A stretch of DNA of 64,000 nucleotides from Amycolatopsis xylanica (GCF_900107045.1 NZ_FNON01000001.1:1550001-1614000); one strand, 5' to 3'. Shown: positions 1 to 10,928, numbered from the stretch's first letter. The notes: generated from the letters alone by a model not told the origin. A program made the numbers and translations.

Positions 1-196
1 GGAACGGGCCGTCTTCGACCTCATCGGCGAGGGCATGACCAATCGCGAGATCGGTGAACGGCTTTTCCTGGCCGAGAAGACCGTCAAGAACTACGTCTCA
101 CGCCTGCTCGCGAAGCTCGGCATGCGGCGGCGTACCCAGGCCGCCGTGCTCGCCACCGAACTGCGCCGGGGGCCGGTCGGCCCGCCGCCCGAATAA
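1..196 (+). CDS. DevR/NarL-type response regulator, C-terminal part (truncated by window edge)
   Basis: The open frame from base 2 to the TAA at 194-196 encodes 64 residues of a LuxR/NarL DNA-binding domain. The segment [20 protein letters not shown] is the scaffold and recognition helix of the GerE-type HTH, and [17 protein letters not shown] follows as usual. The receiver domain lies outside the window. It is probably the partner of the DevS-like kinase at 204-1919, which faces it tail to tail with a 7-base gap. In mycobacteria devR and devS are instead co-directional, so here they are separate transcripts. The protein would bind DosR-box palindromes such as those at 3022-3041 and 4761-4774. 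Family assignment is firm; the DevR role rests on the neighbour. Confidence 0.85.
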   Translation, partial: ERAVFDLIGEGMTNREIGERLFLAEKTVKNYVSRLLAKLGMRRRTQAAVLATELRRGPVGPPPE

Positions 197-203
197 CGGC
201 CGG

Positions 204-1961
<1,758 letters not shown>

Positions 1962-2001
1962 TCAGCCAGCGTTCCACTGTGTCCCGGCCTTGCCAAGCCG
2001 C

Positions 2002-2940
2002 CTATCCGTGATCGACACCGATCGGCTGCCCGGCATTCGGAGCATCGCCGCGCGGCCGCACGGGCCCCGCGGGGTGACCGAGCCGCATGATCAGTCTCGG
2101 AAGCACTGGCAGCGCGAGCTTTTCCGCCAGATCCTCACGCGTCTCCCGCACGTGCAAAGGCTGCGTGAGTACCGAAGCGACAAGACCGTTGTCCACGGCG
2201 GACAACCAGATCCGCTGCATCACCAGCCCGGTGCGGACATGATCGGCGCGACGGTCGTTTTCGGTGCAGAGCACCAGGATGACCTCGTTCTCCAGCCGGG
2301 CGGCCAGGGTCACCGCGTCCGGGATCCGGCTCCCCACGCGCACGAGCCCTGCCCACGGCGCGCCCGCCCGGCCAGGCTCCCGGTCCACGAACGCGTACTC
2401 GCGCCACGCGAGCTCCGCGTGGAAACCGGCCTCACCCTGGATGATTTTCGCCGCCCGCTCCAAAATGGCCGCGACGGCGAGCAGTTCGTCCTCCGCGACG
2501 ACCCGGACCCGCACGCCGTCGCCTGCCGTGGCGATGACCGTGGCGAGCCGGTCTTCCGCCACCCGCGTCGAGGCGAAGGCGTGCCGATGACTGTGCCTGC
2601 GCGCGATCGCGCTGTAGAGGTGGAGATCGGCCGCGGTCGGTGGCTCCCGCCGGAGCGCGGTCACCGCGCCCGTCCACGGCGGGATCGCCTCGGTTTCGAG
2701 CCGCGCGCGCCAGCCGAGCGCGCGCACCGCCAGCCAGAGGTTCGCGAGTGCGGCGCCGCAGGAGATCAACCGGTCCCGGCCGTCGGGGTCGTGGTGGCCG
2801 AGCGCGAATTCGGGGCGCTCGGCGATCTCCGCGCGCCGATCGGCCAGTTTGAGCTCCCATGGCTGCGTGCTGTGCACGGACGGCGCGCGTGTCACCGCCC
2901 TCGCGAGCACCTCCACCTCGTCCGCGGACCACGTGGCCAT
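2002..2940 (-). CDS. Acg-like FMN-binding nitroreductase-fold protein
   Basis: A 312-residue protein matching the Acg family (Rv2032-like), divergent tandem nitroreductase-fold proteins of the mycobacterial DosR regulon. Recognisable parts are RAPSVHSTQPWELKL near the N terminus (the FMN-proximal PSxxNxQPW motif), CGAALANLWLAVRALGW, and RHSHRHAF. Acg sequesters FMN and lacks ordinary nitroreductase activity because its active site is covered by a lid; that is family knowledge. ATG 2940 follows AGGGGG with 6-base spacing and is preferred over the upstream TTG at 2946. A DosR-box-like palindrome lies 82-101 bases upstream, supporting control by the adjacent DevRS pair. Confidence 0.75.
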   Translation of the reverse strand: MATWSADEVEVLARAVTRAPSVHSTQPWELKLADRRAEIAERPEFALGHHDPDGRDRLISCGAALANLWLAVRALGWRARLETEAIPPWTGAVTALRREPPTAADLHLYSAIARRHSHRHAFASTRVAEDRLATVIATAGDGVRVRVVAEDELLAVAAILERAAKIIQGEAGFHAELAWREYAFVDREPGRAGAPWAGLVRVGSRIPDAVTLAARLENEVILVLCTENDRRADHVRTGLVMQRIWLSAVDNGLVASVLTQPLHVRETREDLAEKLALPVLPRLIMRLGHPAGPVRPRGDAPNAGQPIGVDHG

Positions 2941-3021
2941 CTGCAACCCCCTGATCTGCGCCCCCGAGTCCAGCTTCGCCGGTCGCCGGTGACGGGCGAG
3001 AGTGCCCGAGTGCCCGACCGG

Positions 3022-3041
3022 CCAGGGGCTTTCGGCCCTAA
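3022..3041. promoter_or_regulatory. Candidate DosR/DevR box (degenerate)
   Basis: CCAGGGGCTTTCGGCCCTAA resembles the 20-bp DevR box (TTSGGGACTWWAGTCCCSAA): by eye 12 of 20 positions agree, and the AGGGNC and GNCCCT half-sites are symmetric. It lies upstream of the Acg-like gene and just past the 3' end of the alcohol dehydrogenase gene. Function is inferred from position and symmetry. Confidence 0.4.
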
Positions 3042-3051
3042 CCGGACATGC

Positions 3052-4029
3052 TCACGCCAGCAGGACGGCGGCGCCGGTGACGCGGTCGGCCGCGAGGTCC
3101 GCGAGTGCGCGGTCCGCCGCGTCCAGCGGGTACCGCTTGCTGGTCACGCGCAGCCGGTGTTCGCCTGCGAAGCGCAGGAAGTCGGCCGCGTCCTTGCGGG
3201 TGTTCGCCGTGACGCTGCACAGCCGTCGTTCCTGGAACAGGTGCCGCTGGTAGTTCAGCGGCGGGATGTCGGAGAGGTGGATGCCCGCGACGGCCAGCGT
3301 GCCGCCCCGGCCCAGCGCGGCGAGCGCCGGCAAGACGAGCTCACCGGCCGGTGCGAACAGGATCGCCGAGTCGAGCGGCTCGGGCGGCACGGACGCGGTG
3401 CCGCGCGCGGTCGCGACCCCGAGATCCAAGGCCAGCGCCCGCGCGCCGGCGTCGCGCGTGATGACGTGCACGGTAATCCCGCGTGCGAGCGCGACCTGGG
3501 CGGTCAGGTGCGCGCTGCCCCCGAACCCGTAGATGCCCAGCGTTCCGCCCGCGGGCACCGACGCGCGCCGCAGGGCCCGGTAGCCGATGATGCCCGCGCA
3601 CAGCAGCGGTGCCAGCTCGGCGTCGGAGTACCCGGGCGGCAGCCGATGCGCGTAGGCCGCGGGGACCGTGCAGTACTCCGCGTAGCCGCCGTCGGCGTCC
3701 CAGCCGGTGTATATCGACGAAGGACAGAGATTTTCCGCGCCACGTAAGCAATAGCGGCACCGGCCGCAGGTACCGCGCAGCCAGGCGACGCCGACGCGGT
3801 CACCCGCGGCGAAGCCCTCTGCCGCGCGCACGACCGTGCCGACCACCTCGTGGCCCGGCACCACGCGCGGCCGGTGCGGCGGCAGGTCGCCGTCGGCGAT
3901 GTGCAGATCCGTCCGGCACACCCCGCAGGCCTTCACCCGCAGCAGCAGCTCACCTTCGGACGGCGACGGCAGCGGATCGCTCACGCACGCCAGTCCGCTA
4001 CCCGGCCGGATCACCCGCCATGCCAGCAT
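3052..4029 (-). CDS. Zinc-dependent alcohol dehydrogenase (AdhA-like)
   Basis: A 325-residue medium-chain dehydrogenase/reductase. The catalytic zinc site is visible as [13 protein letters not shown] and PGHEVVG. The structural zinc loop [15 protein letters not shown] has four cysteines. The nucleotide fold is [16 protein letters not shown], slightly divergent from GxGxxG. It resembles the AdhA/Rv1862 branch, often found with DosR-type genes, and probably oxidises or reduces small alcohols and aldehydes with NAD(P). ATG 4029 has GGGAGG five bases upstream; an earlier in-frame start at 4065 has no good SD. It is co-directional with the Acg-like gene and may balance redox during hypoxia. Confidence 0.85.
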   Translation of the reverse strand: MLAWRVIRPGSGLACVSDPLPSPSEGELLLRVKACGVCRTDLHIADGDLPPHRPRVVPGHEVVGTVVRAAEGFAAGDRVGVAWLRGTCGRCRYCLRGAENLCPSSIYTGWDADGGYAEYCTVPAAYAHRLPPGYSDAELAPLLCAGIIGYRALRRASVPAGGTLGIYGFGGSAHLTAQVALARGITVHVITRDAGARALALDLGVATARGTASVPPEPLDSAILFAPAGELVLPALAALGRGGTLAVAGIHLSDIPPLNYQRHLFQERRLCSVTANTRKDAADFLRFAGEHRLRVTSKRYPLDAADRALADLAADRVTGAAVLLA

Positions 4030-4100
4030 GACCGCCTCCCGGTACCCGGCCGCGGTCCAGGCCAAGTGGACCGCGACCGGGAGTCATCGGTTTCCCTTCG

Positions 4101-4658
4101 TCATACCGGCACGCACAGCTCCAGCCCGGCCTCGATCGGCACGAAGCGCCGCAGCAGGCCCCGCGCCCGCAGTTCCACCTCACGGTCGCGCGAACGCCTG
4201 CCCGCCGGGACGAACGGGTAGAACGTCCCCCGCCTCGGCAGGTACACGAGCACGAGCTTGCGGCCCCGTCTCCCGCCGCTCTCGTTGAAGTCGACCGTGG
4301 TGTGGATCAGCGCGTCGGCGAAACCCGCCTCGGCCAGCCGCTCGTTGACGTCCAGAAGATCGAACAGCAGCCGCCGCAGGTCTTTCCCGCTCTGCCAGCA
4401 CCGCACGACCGTCCGGCCGTCCGGTTCGTGACTCACCAGGTTGTGCGTCTGGGCGTCACCGGCGGTGGCGGCGACGATCTCCGCCCTGGTGAGCTCGGCG
4501 GGACTTCCGGTCACCTTGAAGGAGACGGAACCACCGCCCGTCGGCACCAGTCCGAGCTCGGTCCAGAACTCGCCCTCCACGCCGCCCGCGGCGGGCAGGT
4601 ACTCCAGATGCAGCACCGGCGTTCTGTTCCTGCCCAACAGGTTTCCCAGCAGAGTCAC
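4101..4658 (-). CDS. PspAB-like (PspA-associated) protein
   Basis: A protein of about 185 residues. The start LLGNLLGRNRTPV, the middle GLVPTGGGSVSFKV, and the tail VLVYLPRRGTFYPFVP followed by RDREVELRARGLL match my recollection of the PspA-associated protein PspAB, where the motif reads LVYLYKRGTFYPFAP. PspAB genes usually accompany a PspA/VIPP1-family membrane-stress protein. No pspA is present in this window, so the partner must lie elsewhere or the role has diverged. GTG 4658 is favoured because AGGGG lies 10 bases upstream, while GTG 4667 has only a 1-2-base gap. A DosR-box-like palindrome sits about 100 bp upstream, linking it to the dormancy regulon. Confidence 0.5.
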   Translation of the reverse strand: MTLLGNLLGRNRTPVLHLEYLPAAGGVEGEFWTELGLVPTGGGSVSFKVTGSPAELTRAEIVAATAGDAQTHNLVSHEPDGRTVVRCWQSGKDLRRLLFDLLDVNERLAEAGFADALIHTTVDFNESGGRRGRKLVLVYLPRRGTFYPFVPAGRRSRDREVELRARGLLRRFVPIEAGLELCVPV

Positions 4659-4760
4659 GGTGACCACGCCCCTCTCGTCGCCACCAAGGCTGCCCCGGGC
4701 GGGGTCCTGCGAATAGGGCGCGACGACGGCTCACGAAGGCACTAAGTTCCCCGTTCACAT

Positions 4761-4774
4761 GGGACGAAGGTCCC
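4761..4774. promoter_or_regulatory. Strong candidate DosR/DevR box
   Basis: GGGACGAAGGTCCC is a perfect GGGAC-N4-GTCCC inverted repeat, the core of the DevR box. It lies 103 bp upstream of the PspAB-like start and immediately beyond the stop of the 4782-6176 gene, in the right place to activate the PspAB-like gene. Binding by the regulator at 1-196 is inferred. Confidence 0.55.
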
Positions 4775-4781
4775 TAGAAGA

Positions 4782-6176
4782 TCAGCGGTCGCGCTCGAGC
4801 CACTGGGTGGCGTGGCCGAGCGGGTCGCCGCGCTCGACTTCGCTGAGCTTCTTGGCGTGGCGACGAAGCGCGGCCTCGGTCTCGGCTTCGGTCTGGCCGA
4901 TCCGGTCGGTGGCGATCTCCAGGTGGGCCGCGCTCTCCCGGACCTCCCAGGCGAGGTCGGTGATGAGCTCCTGAGCCAGCGACACCAGCGCCTGCCACGC
5001 GTCCAAGGGCCCGTCGGGCGTGTCGGACGCGTTGATCTCGGTCGTCCGGTACCACGGTCCGGAGCACCCCGCCGCCATCGCGACCAGATCCGCCGCGCTG
5101 TTGAGCTGCTTTTCGATCTGCGGCAACGTGGAAGTGGCGATGAAGCGCAGGTCGGCGAGGTCGACCTTCATCTCGCTGAGCTTCGACTCCTCGAGCAGCT
5201 TGGGCTTGGGCATCTTGAAGGAGACGGCGTGACCGGTGACGGTTTCCATCGCGCTCTTGATCGAGTCCTTGAGGTCGCCCTCGCAGTCCCTGATCGTCTG
5301 CGCCAACGTCTTCAGCGCGTCCGAGCCCTTCGCGATCACCTTGTCCGGCGTGCCCGCGCCGAACTCGACCGTCTGCTTGCTGGGCTCGCTGCCCGCGTTC
5401 ATCAGCTTTTCCAGCGCGGGCAACGCCGACGCCACCGCGCCCAGCACCGGGGCCGCCGGGGTCGGGAACACCGCGCCGAGGCTGAAGAGCGCGGTGACCG
5501 TGCCGAGGTCCGCGGCGACGGACCTGCCCCGGTCCTTCATCGCCTCGTACATCTTGTCGGCGACGGCCTGGATGTCCTGCTGCGCCTTCGACCAGATCTC
5601 CTTCTCGCCGCACAGCGTCAGGCCGGCGAGCAGCGCCAGCGAGTACTGGCCTTCGATGACCGTCGGCAGCGGGGTGCAGAAGTTCTGGTCGAACCTCATG
5701 ATCATGTTCCCGCCCATGTCGTCCCCGCTGATCCGCCGCTGCAGGAACTCGACGGCCGTCAGCTCGGAATTGCCGATTTTGCCGACCTTGGTGCCGTCGC
5801 TGCTGAGCGAGATGTACCAGGCGCCCTCGCGGATGAGGTCGAGGTACCCGTCGAAGTCCGAGGGGGTGGGGATCTTCTTCCACGGCTGGAACAACTGCCG
5901 GATGGTGTTCTCGAAGTGCGCGTACATCCTCGTGCCCGCGTCGGGACCCGCCCCGAATTCGAAGTTCTCGATGTAGCCGGGCAGGCCGCGCACCAGCACC
6001 TGGCCGCCCGAGGTCCGCGACGGCTTGCCCGGCGGCGTGATCTCGGCGCCGTCGGAGAAGCGCCGCTGGTAGTTGCCGTGCAGGTTCGGGTACCAGTCGT
6101 AAGCCTGGAAGTAGAACTCGATCGCGCTGTCGATGATCCTTTCGACCGTCTCGTCCAGGTGGTCCGCGAACGCCAT
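4782..6176 (-). CDS. Unrecognised 464-residue helical protein
   Basis: No family recognised. The protein is rich in predicted helix, especially after residue 200, with heptad-like stretches (KMYEAMKDRGRSVAADLGTV; ETEAALRRHAKKLSEVERGD). One hydrophobic Ala/Pro/Val segment, FSLGAVFPTPAAPVLGAVAS, sits near residue 240. It has no signal peptide and few cysteines. The N-terminal half has aromatic, strand-like segments. The mix recalls large ESX-associated or polymorphic-toxin carrier proteins, but there is no WXG motif and no toxin domain that I can see. ATG 6176 follows AAGGGG by 6 bases; ATG 6182 abuts the SD and is less likely. It stands as a single minus-strand gene between the DosR-type genes and a long divergent intergenic region. 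Confidence 0.7.
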   Translation of the reverse strand: MAFADHLDETVERIIDSAIEFYFQAYDWYPNLHGNYQRRFSDGAEITPPGKPSRTSGGQVLVRGLPGYIENFEFGAGPDAGTRMYAHFENTIRQLFQPWKKIPTPSDFDGYLDLIREGAWYISLSSDGTKVGKIGNSELTAVEFLQRRISGDDMGGNMIMRFDQNFCTPLPTVIEGQYSLALLAGLTLCGEKEIWSKAQQDIQAVADKMYEAMKDRGRSVAADLGTVTALFSLGAVFPTPAAPVLGAVASALPALEKLMNAGSEPSKQTVEFGAGTPDKVIAKGSDALKTLAQTIRDCEGDLKDSIKSAMETVTGHAVSFKMPKPKLLEESKLSEMKVDLADLRFIATSTLPQIEKQLNSAADLVAMAAGCSGPWYRTTEINASDTPDGPLDAWQALVSLAQELITDLAWEVRESAAHLEIATDRIGQTEAETEAALRRHAKKLSEVERGDPLGHATQWLERDR

Positions 6177-6328
6177 CGTCATCCCCTTGGTGCCTTGTGC
6201 GAGTCACCCGGATGATCGATGATGCGCCGCCCAGATCCCGCCCAGGCTCACGGCCAGCGCCTTGACACGAGTCAGCGAGCTTATCGTCGACTCTCTGCGT
6301 CGGACTGTTCGAAGTTTGCGATAGTTCG

Positions 6329-6358
6329 TGGACTTCTTGCCAACTGCCGCGCTAGTCT
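6329..6358 (+). promoter_or_regulatory. Possible sigma-70-type promoter for the multidomain gene
   Basis: TGGACT (6329-6334) and TAGTCT (6353-6358) are separated by 18 bases and end 48 bases before the ATG at 6407. The -10 fits TANNNT. This is a weak call, since other hexamer pairs (for example a TTGACA further upstream) also exist in the 220-base gap. Confidence 0.3.
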
Positions 6359-6406
6359 TGCGAGGATCTCCCGACACCCCTCCCCGCAGGTTGAAGGAGC
6401 ACGGCC

Positions 6407-9400
6407 ATGTTCCGGCAACGACGCCGCTTGTCCCTGTTCGCCTCCGTCGCGATCGCCCTCTCGCTCCCGGTCTCCGTACCGGCCACCAGCCAGGCCGCAC
6501 CCGCCTACTCGGTGCTGGTGTTCTCCAAGACCTCGGGCTTCCGGCACGACTCGATCCCCGCGGGTGTCGCGGCGATCCGGGAACTGGGCGCCGCCAACGG
6601 CTTCGCGGTCGACGCGACCGAGGACGCGAGCGCGTTCACCGACGCCAACCTCGCGAAATACCGGGCGGTGGTCTGGCTTTCGACCACCGGCGACGTACTC
6701 GACGGCACCCAGCAGGCCGCGTTCGAGCGGTACATCGAGGCGGGTGGCGGTTACGCGGGCGTGCACGCCGCGGCGGACACCGAGTACGACTGGGCCTGGT
6801 ACGGACGGCTGGTCGGCGCGTACTTCACCTCGCATCCCGCCGAGCAGCAGGCGACCGTCAAGGTCGAGGACCCGGCGCATCCGTCGACGGCCGGACTGCC
6901 GTCGCGGTGGAGCCGGTTCGACGAGCTGTACAACTTCCGGACCAACCCGCGCGGGACCGTGCACGTGCTCGCGAGCCTGGACGAGACCAGCTACGCACCG
7001 GGGCCTGGCGCCATGGGCGCGGATCATCCGACCGCGTGGTGCCAGAACTTCGACGGCGGCCGGGCCTGGTACACCGGAGGCGGCCACAGCGCGGAAGCCT
7101 TCGCCGACCCGCGGTTCCGCGCGCATCTGCTCGGTGGCATCCAGACCGCGGCGGGCGCGGTGAGCGCTGACTGCACCGCTTCGCTGCCCTCGAGCTTTCA
7201 GAAGGTGACGCTGGACAGCAACACCAGCAACCCGATGGAGCTGGACATCGCGCCGGACGGGCGGGTGTTCTACATCGAACGCGACGGCCGGGTGCAGATC
7301 ATCAAGCCGGACTCCCAGACCACGGTCACCGCCGCGACGCTGAACGTCTTCACCGGCAACGAGGACGGGTTGCTCGGGATCACACTCGATCCCGGCTTCG
7401 CCACGAACCGCTGGGTGTACCTGTACTACTCGCCCGCCGGGACCACCACGCGCAATGTGCTGTCACGCTTCACCGTCACCGGCGACACGCTGGACCTGAG
7501 CAGCGAGCGGATCCTCCTGTCGGTCACCACCCAGCGCAACACCTGTTGCCACGCGGGCGGTTCCATGACCTTCGACCGCGACGGCAACCTCTACCTGGCG
7601 ACCGGCGACAACACGAATCCCTTCGAGTCCAACGGATACTCCCCGCTGGACGAACGGCCGGGCCAGCAGGACTTCGACTCGCAGCGCACCGCGGCCAACA
7701 CCAACGACCTGCGGGGCAAGGTGCTGCGCGTCCGTCCGCAGGCCGACGGCACCTACACCGTGCCCGCCGGGAACCTCTTCGCTCCCGGCACGGCGAAGAC
7801 ACGGCCGGAGATCTTCGCGATGGGGCTGCGCAACCCGTTCCGGATCGGCGTCGACGCGCGCACCGGCACGCTCTACGTCGGCGACTACGGCCCGGACGCC
7901 GGGCAGGCCGACCCCGCGCGCGGTCCGGGGAACACCGTCGAGTGGAACATCGTCGCCAAGGCGGGCAACTACGGCTGGCCGTACTGCACCGGGAACAACG
8001 TCGCCTACCGCGACTACACCTTCCCCTCCGGCCCGAGCGGCCCGGCGTTCGATTGCGCCGCCCCGGTCAACGACTCCCCCAACAACACCGGGCTGGTGAA
8101 CCTGCCCGCGGCGATCCCGGCCACCGTGGACTACGACTACGACGGCAACCCGCGCTTCCCCGAGCTCGGCGGTGGCGGCGCGCCGATGGCCGGGCCGGTC
8201 TACCGGTTCGACCCGAACCTGTCGTCGGACCGCAAGTGGCCCGCGTACTTCGACGGCAAGGCGATCTTCGGCGAGTGGAACCAGTCGAAGCTGTACACGA
8301 TGCAGGTGGCCGAGGACGGCAAGTCCCTTGTGGACATCAACCAGCTGCTGACCGGTCTGTCGACCATTCGCCCGATGGACTTCGACTTCGGCCCGGACGG
8401 CGCGCTCTACCTGATCGAGTGGGGCAGCGGCTTCGGCGGCAACAACGACGACTCCGGCGTCTACCGGATCGATTACCGCACAACGGATCGCGCGCCCGTC
8501 GCGGTCGCGAGTGGACAGCCGTCGAGCGGCGCCGCGCCACTGGCCGTGCAGTTCTCCAGCGCGGGCTCGAACGATCCGGAGGGCAGGCCGCTCAGCTTCG
8601 CGTGGACGTTCGGCGACGGCGGCACCTCGACCGCCGCGAACCCGAGCCACACCTACACGGCGAACGGCAGCTTCACCGCCCAATTGACCGTGCGCGACGC
8701 GGCGGGCAACACCGCCGTGGCCAACGTGCCCATCAGCGTCGGCAACACGGCGCCGACCGTCCGGCTGACCGCGCCACCGGACGGCGGGTTCTTCGACTGG
8801 GGTGACCGGGTGAACTTCGGCGTCACCGTCACCGACCCCGAGGACGGCGCCATCGACTGCTCGAAGGTGGTGTTGCAGTACTCCCTCGGGCACGACCAGC
8901 ACGCGCATCCGATCCAGCAGTACACCGGCTGCTCCGGCGTCGTCCAAACGTCCCTTTCGGACGGTCATGGCGCGGACGCGAACCTGTTCGCCGTGCTGGA
9001 GGCCACCTACACCGACCGCGGCGGGCTGGTCGGCCGCTCGCTGGTCCAGCTGCAGCCCAAGCGCAAGCAGGCCGAGTACTTCACCTCGACCGGGCGCGTG
9101 CCCGGGGCGCCGGCGGGCGGCGATCCCGGTGTGCAGCGGGAAACCACCGGCGATCCGCAGGGCGGCGCCCAGAACATCGGTTTCATCGAAGACGGCGACT
9201 GGTGGGCGTACACGCCGGCCAACCTCACCGGGATCGGCTCGGTACGGCTGCGCGCGGCGTCCGGCGGCACGGGCGGGCAGGTGGAGATCCGCAGCGGCTC
9301 GGCCACCGGGACGCTGCTCGGCACCGCGACCGTGCCGGGCACGGGCGGCTGGCAGACCTACACCGACGTCACCGCGACGCTGGCCGCCAGCACCGTCTCG

Positions 9401-10903
9401 GCTCCCCTGTTCTTCGTGGCCAGGGGCGGGTCCGGCGGCGGGCTGCTTAACGTCAACTGGATCGACTTCGTCGGCACCGGCGTCACCGGTCCCGCGCCCG
9501 CGCTCTCGCCGAACGTCCACCTTTTCTACTACCCGTGGTACGGCAGCCCGGCCACGCTCGGCAGCTACCGGCATTGGCAGCAGGGCGGCCACACACCCCC
9601 GAACGACATCGGCGCCGACCTCTACCCGGCGCGCGGGCCGTACGACTCCGGCGACTTCGCGGGCACGGTGGCCGGGCAGATGCGCGAGGTCGCCCAGTCC
9701 GGCGCGGGCGTGATCGTCTACAGCTGGTGGGGCCAAGGGTCCTATGAGGACGGTCTGGTCGCCGGCGTGCTCAACGCCGCCCAGCAGCAGGGCATCAAGG
9801 TCGCCTGGCACCTCGAACCCTACGCCGGGCAGACGGCCGCCTCGACCGTCGCGGACATCAACTACATCAACAGCCGCTACGGCACCCACCCGGCGTTCTA
9901 CCGCGACGCCGAGCACGGCAACCGCGGCGCGTTCTACGTGTTCGAGAGCCTGCACATCGCCGACTGGTCCGCGCTGGACCAGGTGACCGGCACCAGTATC
10001 GTGCTGGCCCAGACCACCGACACCACCAAGATCGCCCACTTCAGCGGCATGTACACCTACGACGCCATCGCGGGCGCCACCGCACCCGGCTGGGAGTCCG
10101 CGGGCGAGTACGCGGCCGCACACGGCCTGATCTGGGCACCCTCGGTCGGCCCCGGCTACATCGACGACCGGGCCGTGCCCGGCAACACCACCCCGACGCT
10201 GGCCCGAGCCAACGGCGCCACCTACGACACCGAGTGGGGCAACGCGCTCGACCCGGCCAAGGGCGGCGTCCCGACCTGGGTGTCGGTCACCTCGTTCAAC
10301 GAGTGGCACGAAGGCTCGGTGATCGAGCCAGCCAGCAGCACCCCACCCGCGGGCATCGGCTACCAGACTTTCGTTGGCGCGTACGGCAAGACAGGCACCG
10401 CGGCCGAGACCGCCTACCTCGACCGCACCGCCTACTGGGTGTCCGAGTTCGAGAAGCGGCGCGGCGGCACCACCCCGGCCGTCAACCTGGCGCTGAACAA
10501 ACCGGCCACCGCGGACAGCCAGTGCGCGGCGGCCGAGGGCCCGGCCAAGGCCGTCAACGGCTCGGTGTCCGGCGGTAACTCGGACAAGTGGTGCTCCACC
10601 GGAGCTACCCCGTTCCTCCAGGTCGACCTCGGCAGCAGTGTCGCATTAGGACGATTCGTGGTCAGGCACGCCGGAGCGGGCGGCGAGGCGGTCCGCTGGA
10701 ACACGCGCGACTTCGACATCCAGACCAGCCAGGACGGCACGACCTGGACCACGGTCACGTCCGCACGAGGCAACACCGCCGACGTCACCACCCACCCCGT
10801 CACGCCGGTACGGGCGCGGTACGTCCGGCTGGCTGTGCTCACCCCGACGCAGGATACCGACCGGGCGGCCCGCGTCTACGAGTTCGAGTGCTGGACCGAG
10901 TGA
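6407..10903 (+). CDS. Giant secreted fusion: ThuA, sugar dehydrogenase, PKD, CBM6, GH99-like, F5/8 type C
   Basis: A 1498-residue exported protein whose ATG lies 7 bases after GAAGGAG. The signal peptide is about residues 1-31, ending TSQAAPA. Residues 33-250 form a ThuA/trehalose-utilisation domain (VLVFSKTSGFRHDSIPAG; GGGYAGVHAAADT). About 262-690 is a PQQ-type glucose/sorbosone dehydrogenase propeller (ELDIAPDGRVFYIERDGRV; MGLRNPFRIGVDARTG; PMDFDFGPDGALYLIEWG). About 697-780 is a PKD domain, followed by an Ig-like stretch. About 888-1024 is a CBM6-type module (IGFIEDGDWWAYTP). About 1033-1345 is a GH99/GH71-like domain (NVHLFYYPWYGSP; SFNEWHEGSVIEPA). About 1358-1497 is an F5/8 discoidin module. 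ThuA-GSDH-PKD-CBM6 chains are common in actinobacteria; the added GH99-like and discoidin modules are notable. It probably binds and processes extracellular polysaccharide. Confidence 0.85.
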   Translation: MFRQRRRLSLFASVAIALSLPVSVPATSQAAPAYSVLVFSKTSGFRHDSIPAGVAAIRELGAANGFAVDATEDASAFTDANLAKYRAVVWLSTTGDVLDGTQQAAFERYIEAGGGYAGVHAAADTEYDWAWYGRLVGAYFTSHPAEQQATVKVEDPAHPSTAGLPSRWSRFDELYNFRTNPRGTVHVLASLDETSYAPGPGAMGADHPTAWCQNFDGGRAWYTGGGHSAEAFADPRFRAHLLGGIQTAAGAVSADCTASLPSSFQKVTLDSNTSNPMELDIAPDGRVFYIERDGRVQIIKPDSQTTVTAATLNVFTGNEDGLLGITLDPGFATNRWVYLYYSPAGTTTRNVLSRFTVTGDTLDLSSERILLSVTTQRNTCCHAGGSMTFDRDGNLYLATGDNTNPFESNGYSPLDERPGQQDFDSQRTAANTNDLRGKVLRVRPQADGTYTVPAGNLFAPGTAKTRPEIFAMGLRNPFRIGVDARTGTLYVGDYGPDAGQADPARGPGNTVEWNIVAKAGNYGWPYCTGNNVAYRDYTFPSGPSGPAFDCAAPVNDSPNNTGLVNLPAAIPATVDYDYDGNPRFPELGGGGAPMAGPVYRFDPNLSSDRKWPAYFDGKAIFGEWNQSKLYTMQVAEDGKSLVDINQLLTGLSTIRPMDFDFGPDGALYLIEWGSGFGGNNDDSGVYRIDYRTTDRAPVAVASGQPSSGAAPLAVQFSSAGSNDPEGRPLSFAWTFGDGGTSTAANPSHTYTANGSFTAQLTVRDAAGNTAVANVPISVGNTAPTVRLTAPPDGGFFDWGDRVNFGVTVTDPEDGAIDCSKVVLQYSLGHDQHAHPIQQYTGCSGVVQTSLSDGHGADANLFAVLEATYTDRGGLVGRSLVQLQPKRKQAEYFTSTGRVPGAPAGGDPGVQRETTGDPQGGAQNIGFIEDGDWWAYTPANLTGIGSVRLRAASGGTGGQVEIRSGSATGTLLGTATVPGTGGWQTYTDVTATLAASTVSAPLFFVARGGSGGGLLNVNWIDFVGTGVTGPAPALSPNVHLFYYPWYGSPATLGSYRHWQQGGHTPPNDIGADLYPARGPYDSGDFAGTVAGQMREVAQSGAGVIVYSWWGQGSYEDGLVAGVLNAAQQQGIKVAWHLEPYAGQTAASTVADINYINSRYGTHPAFYRDAEHGNRGAFYVFESLHIADWSALDQVTGTSIVLAQTTDTTKIAHFSGMYTYDAIAGATAPGWESAGEYAAAHGLIWAPSVGPGYIDDRAVPGNTTPTLARANGATYDTEWGNALDPAKGGVPTWVSVTSFNEWHEGSVIEPASSTPPAGIGYQTFVGAYGKTGTAAETAYLDRTAYWVSEFEKRRGGTTPAVNLALNKPATADSQCAAAEGPAKAVNGSVSGGNSDKWCSTGATPFLQVDLGSSVALGRFVVRHAGAGGEAVRWNTRDFDIQTSQDGTTWTTVTSARGNTADVTTHPVTPVRARYVRLAVLTPTQDTDRAARVYEFECWTE

Positions 10904-10928
10904 GTACACAGTGGAGCGGACATGGAGA

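Noticed and set aside
7463..10309. Minus-strand 948-codon frame opposite the multidomain secreted protein
   Set aside because: It is antisense to obvious domain motifs, low-complexity Arg/Val/Gly-rich, and has no start signals.
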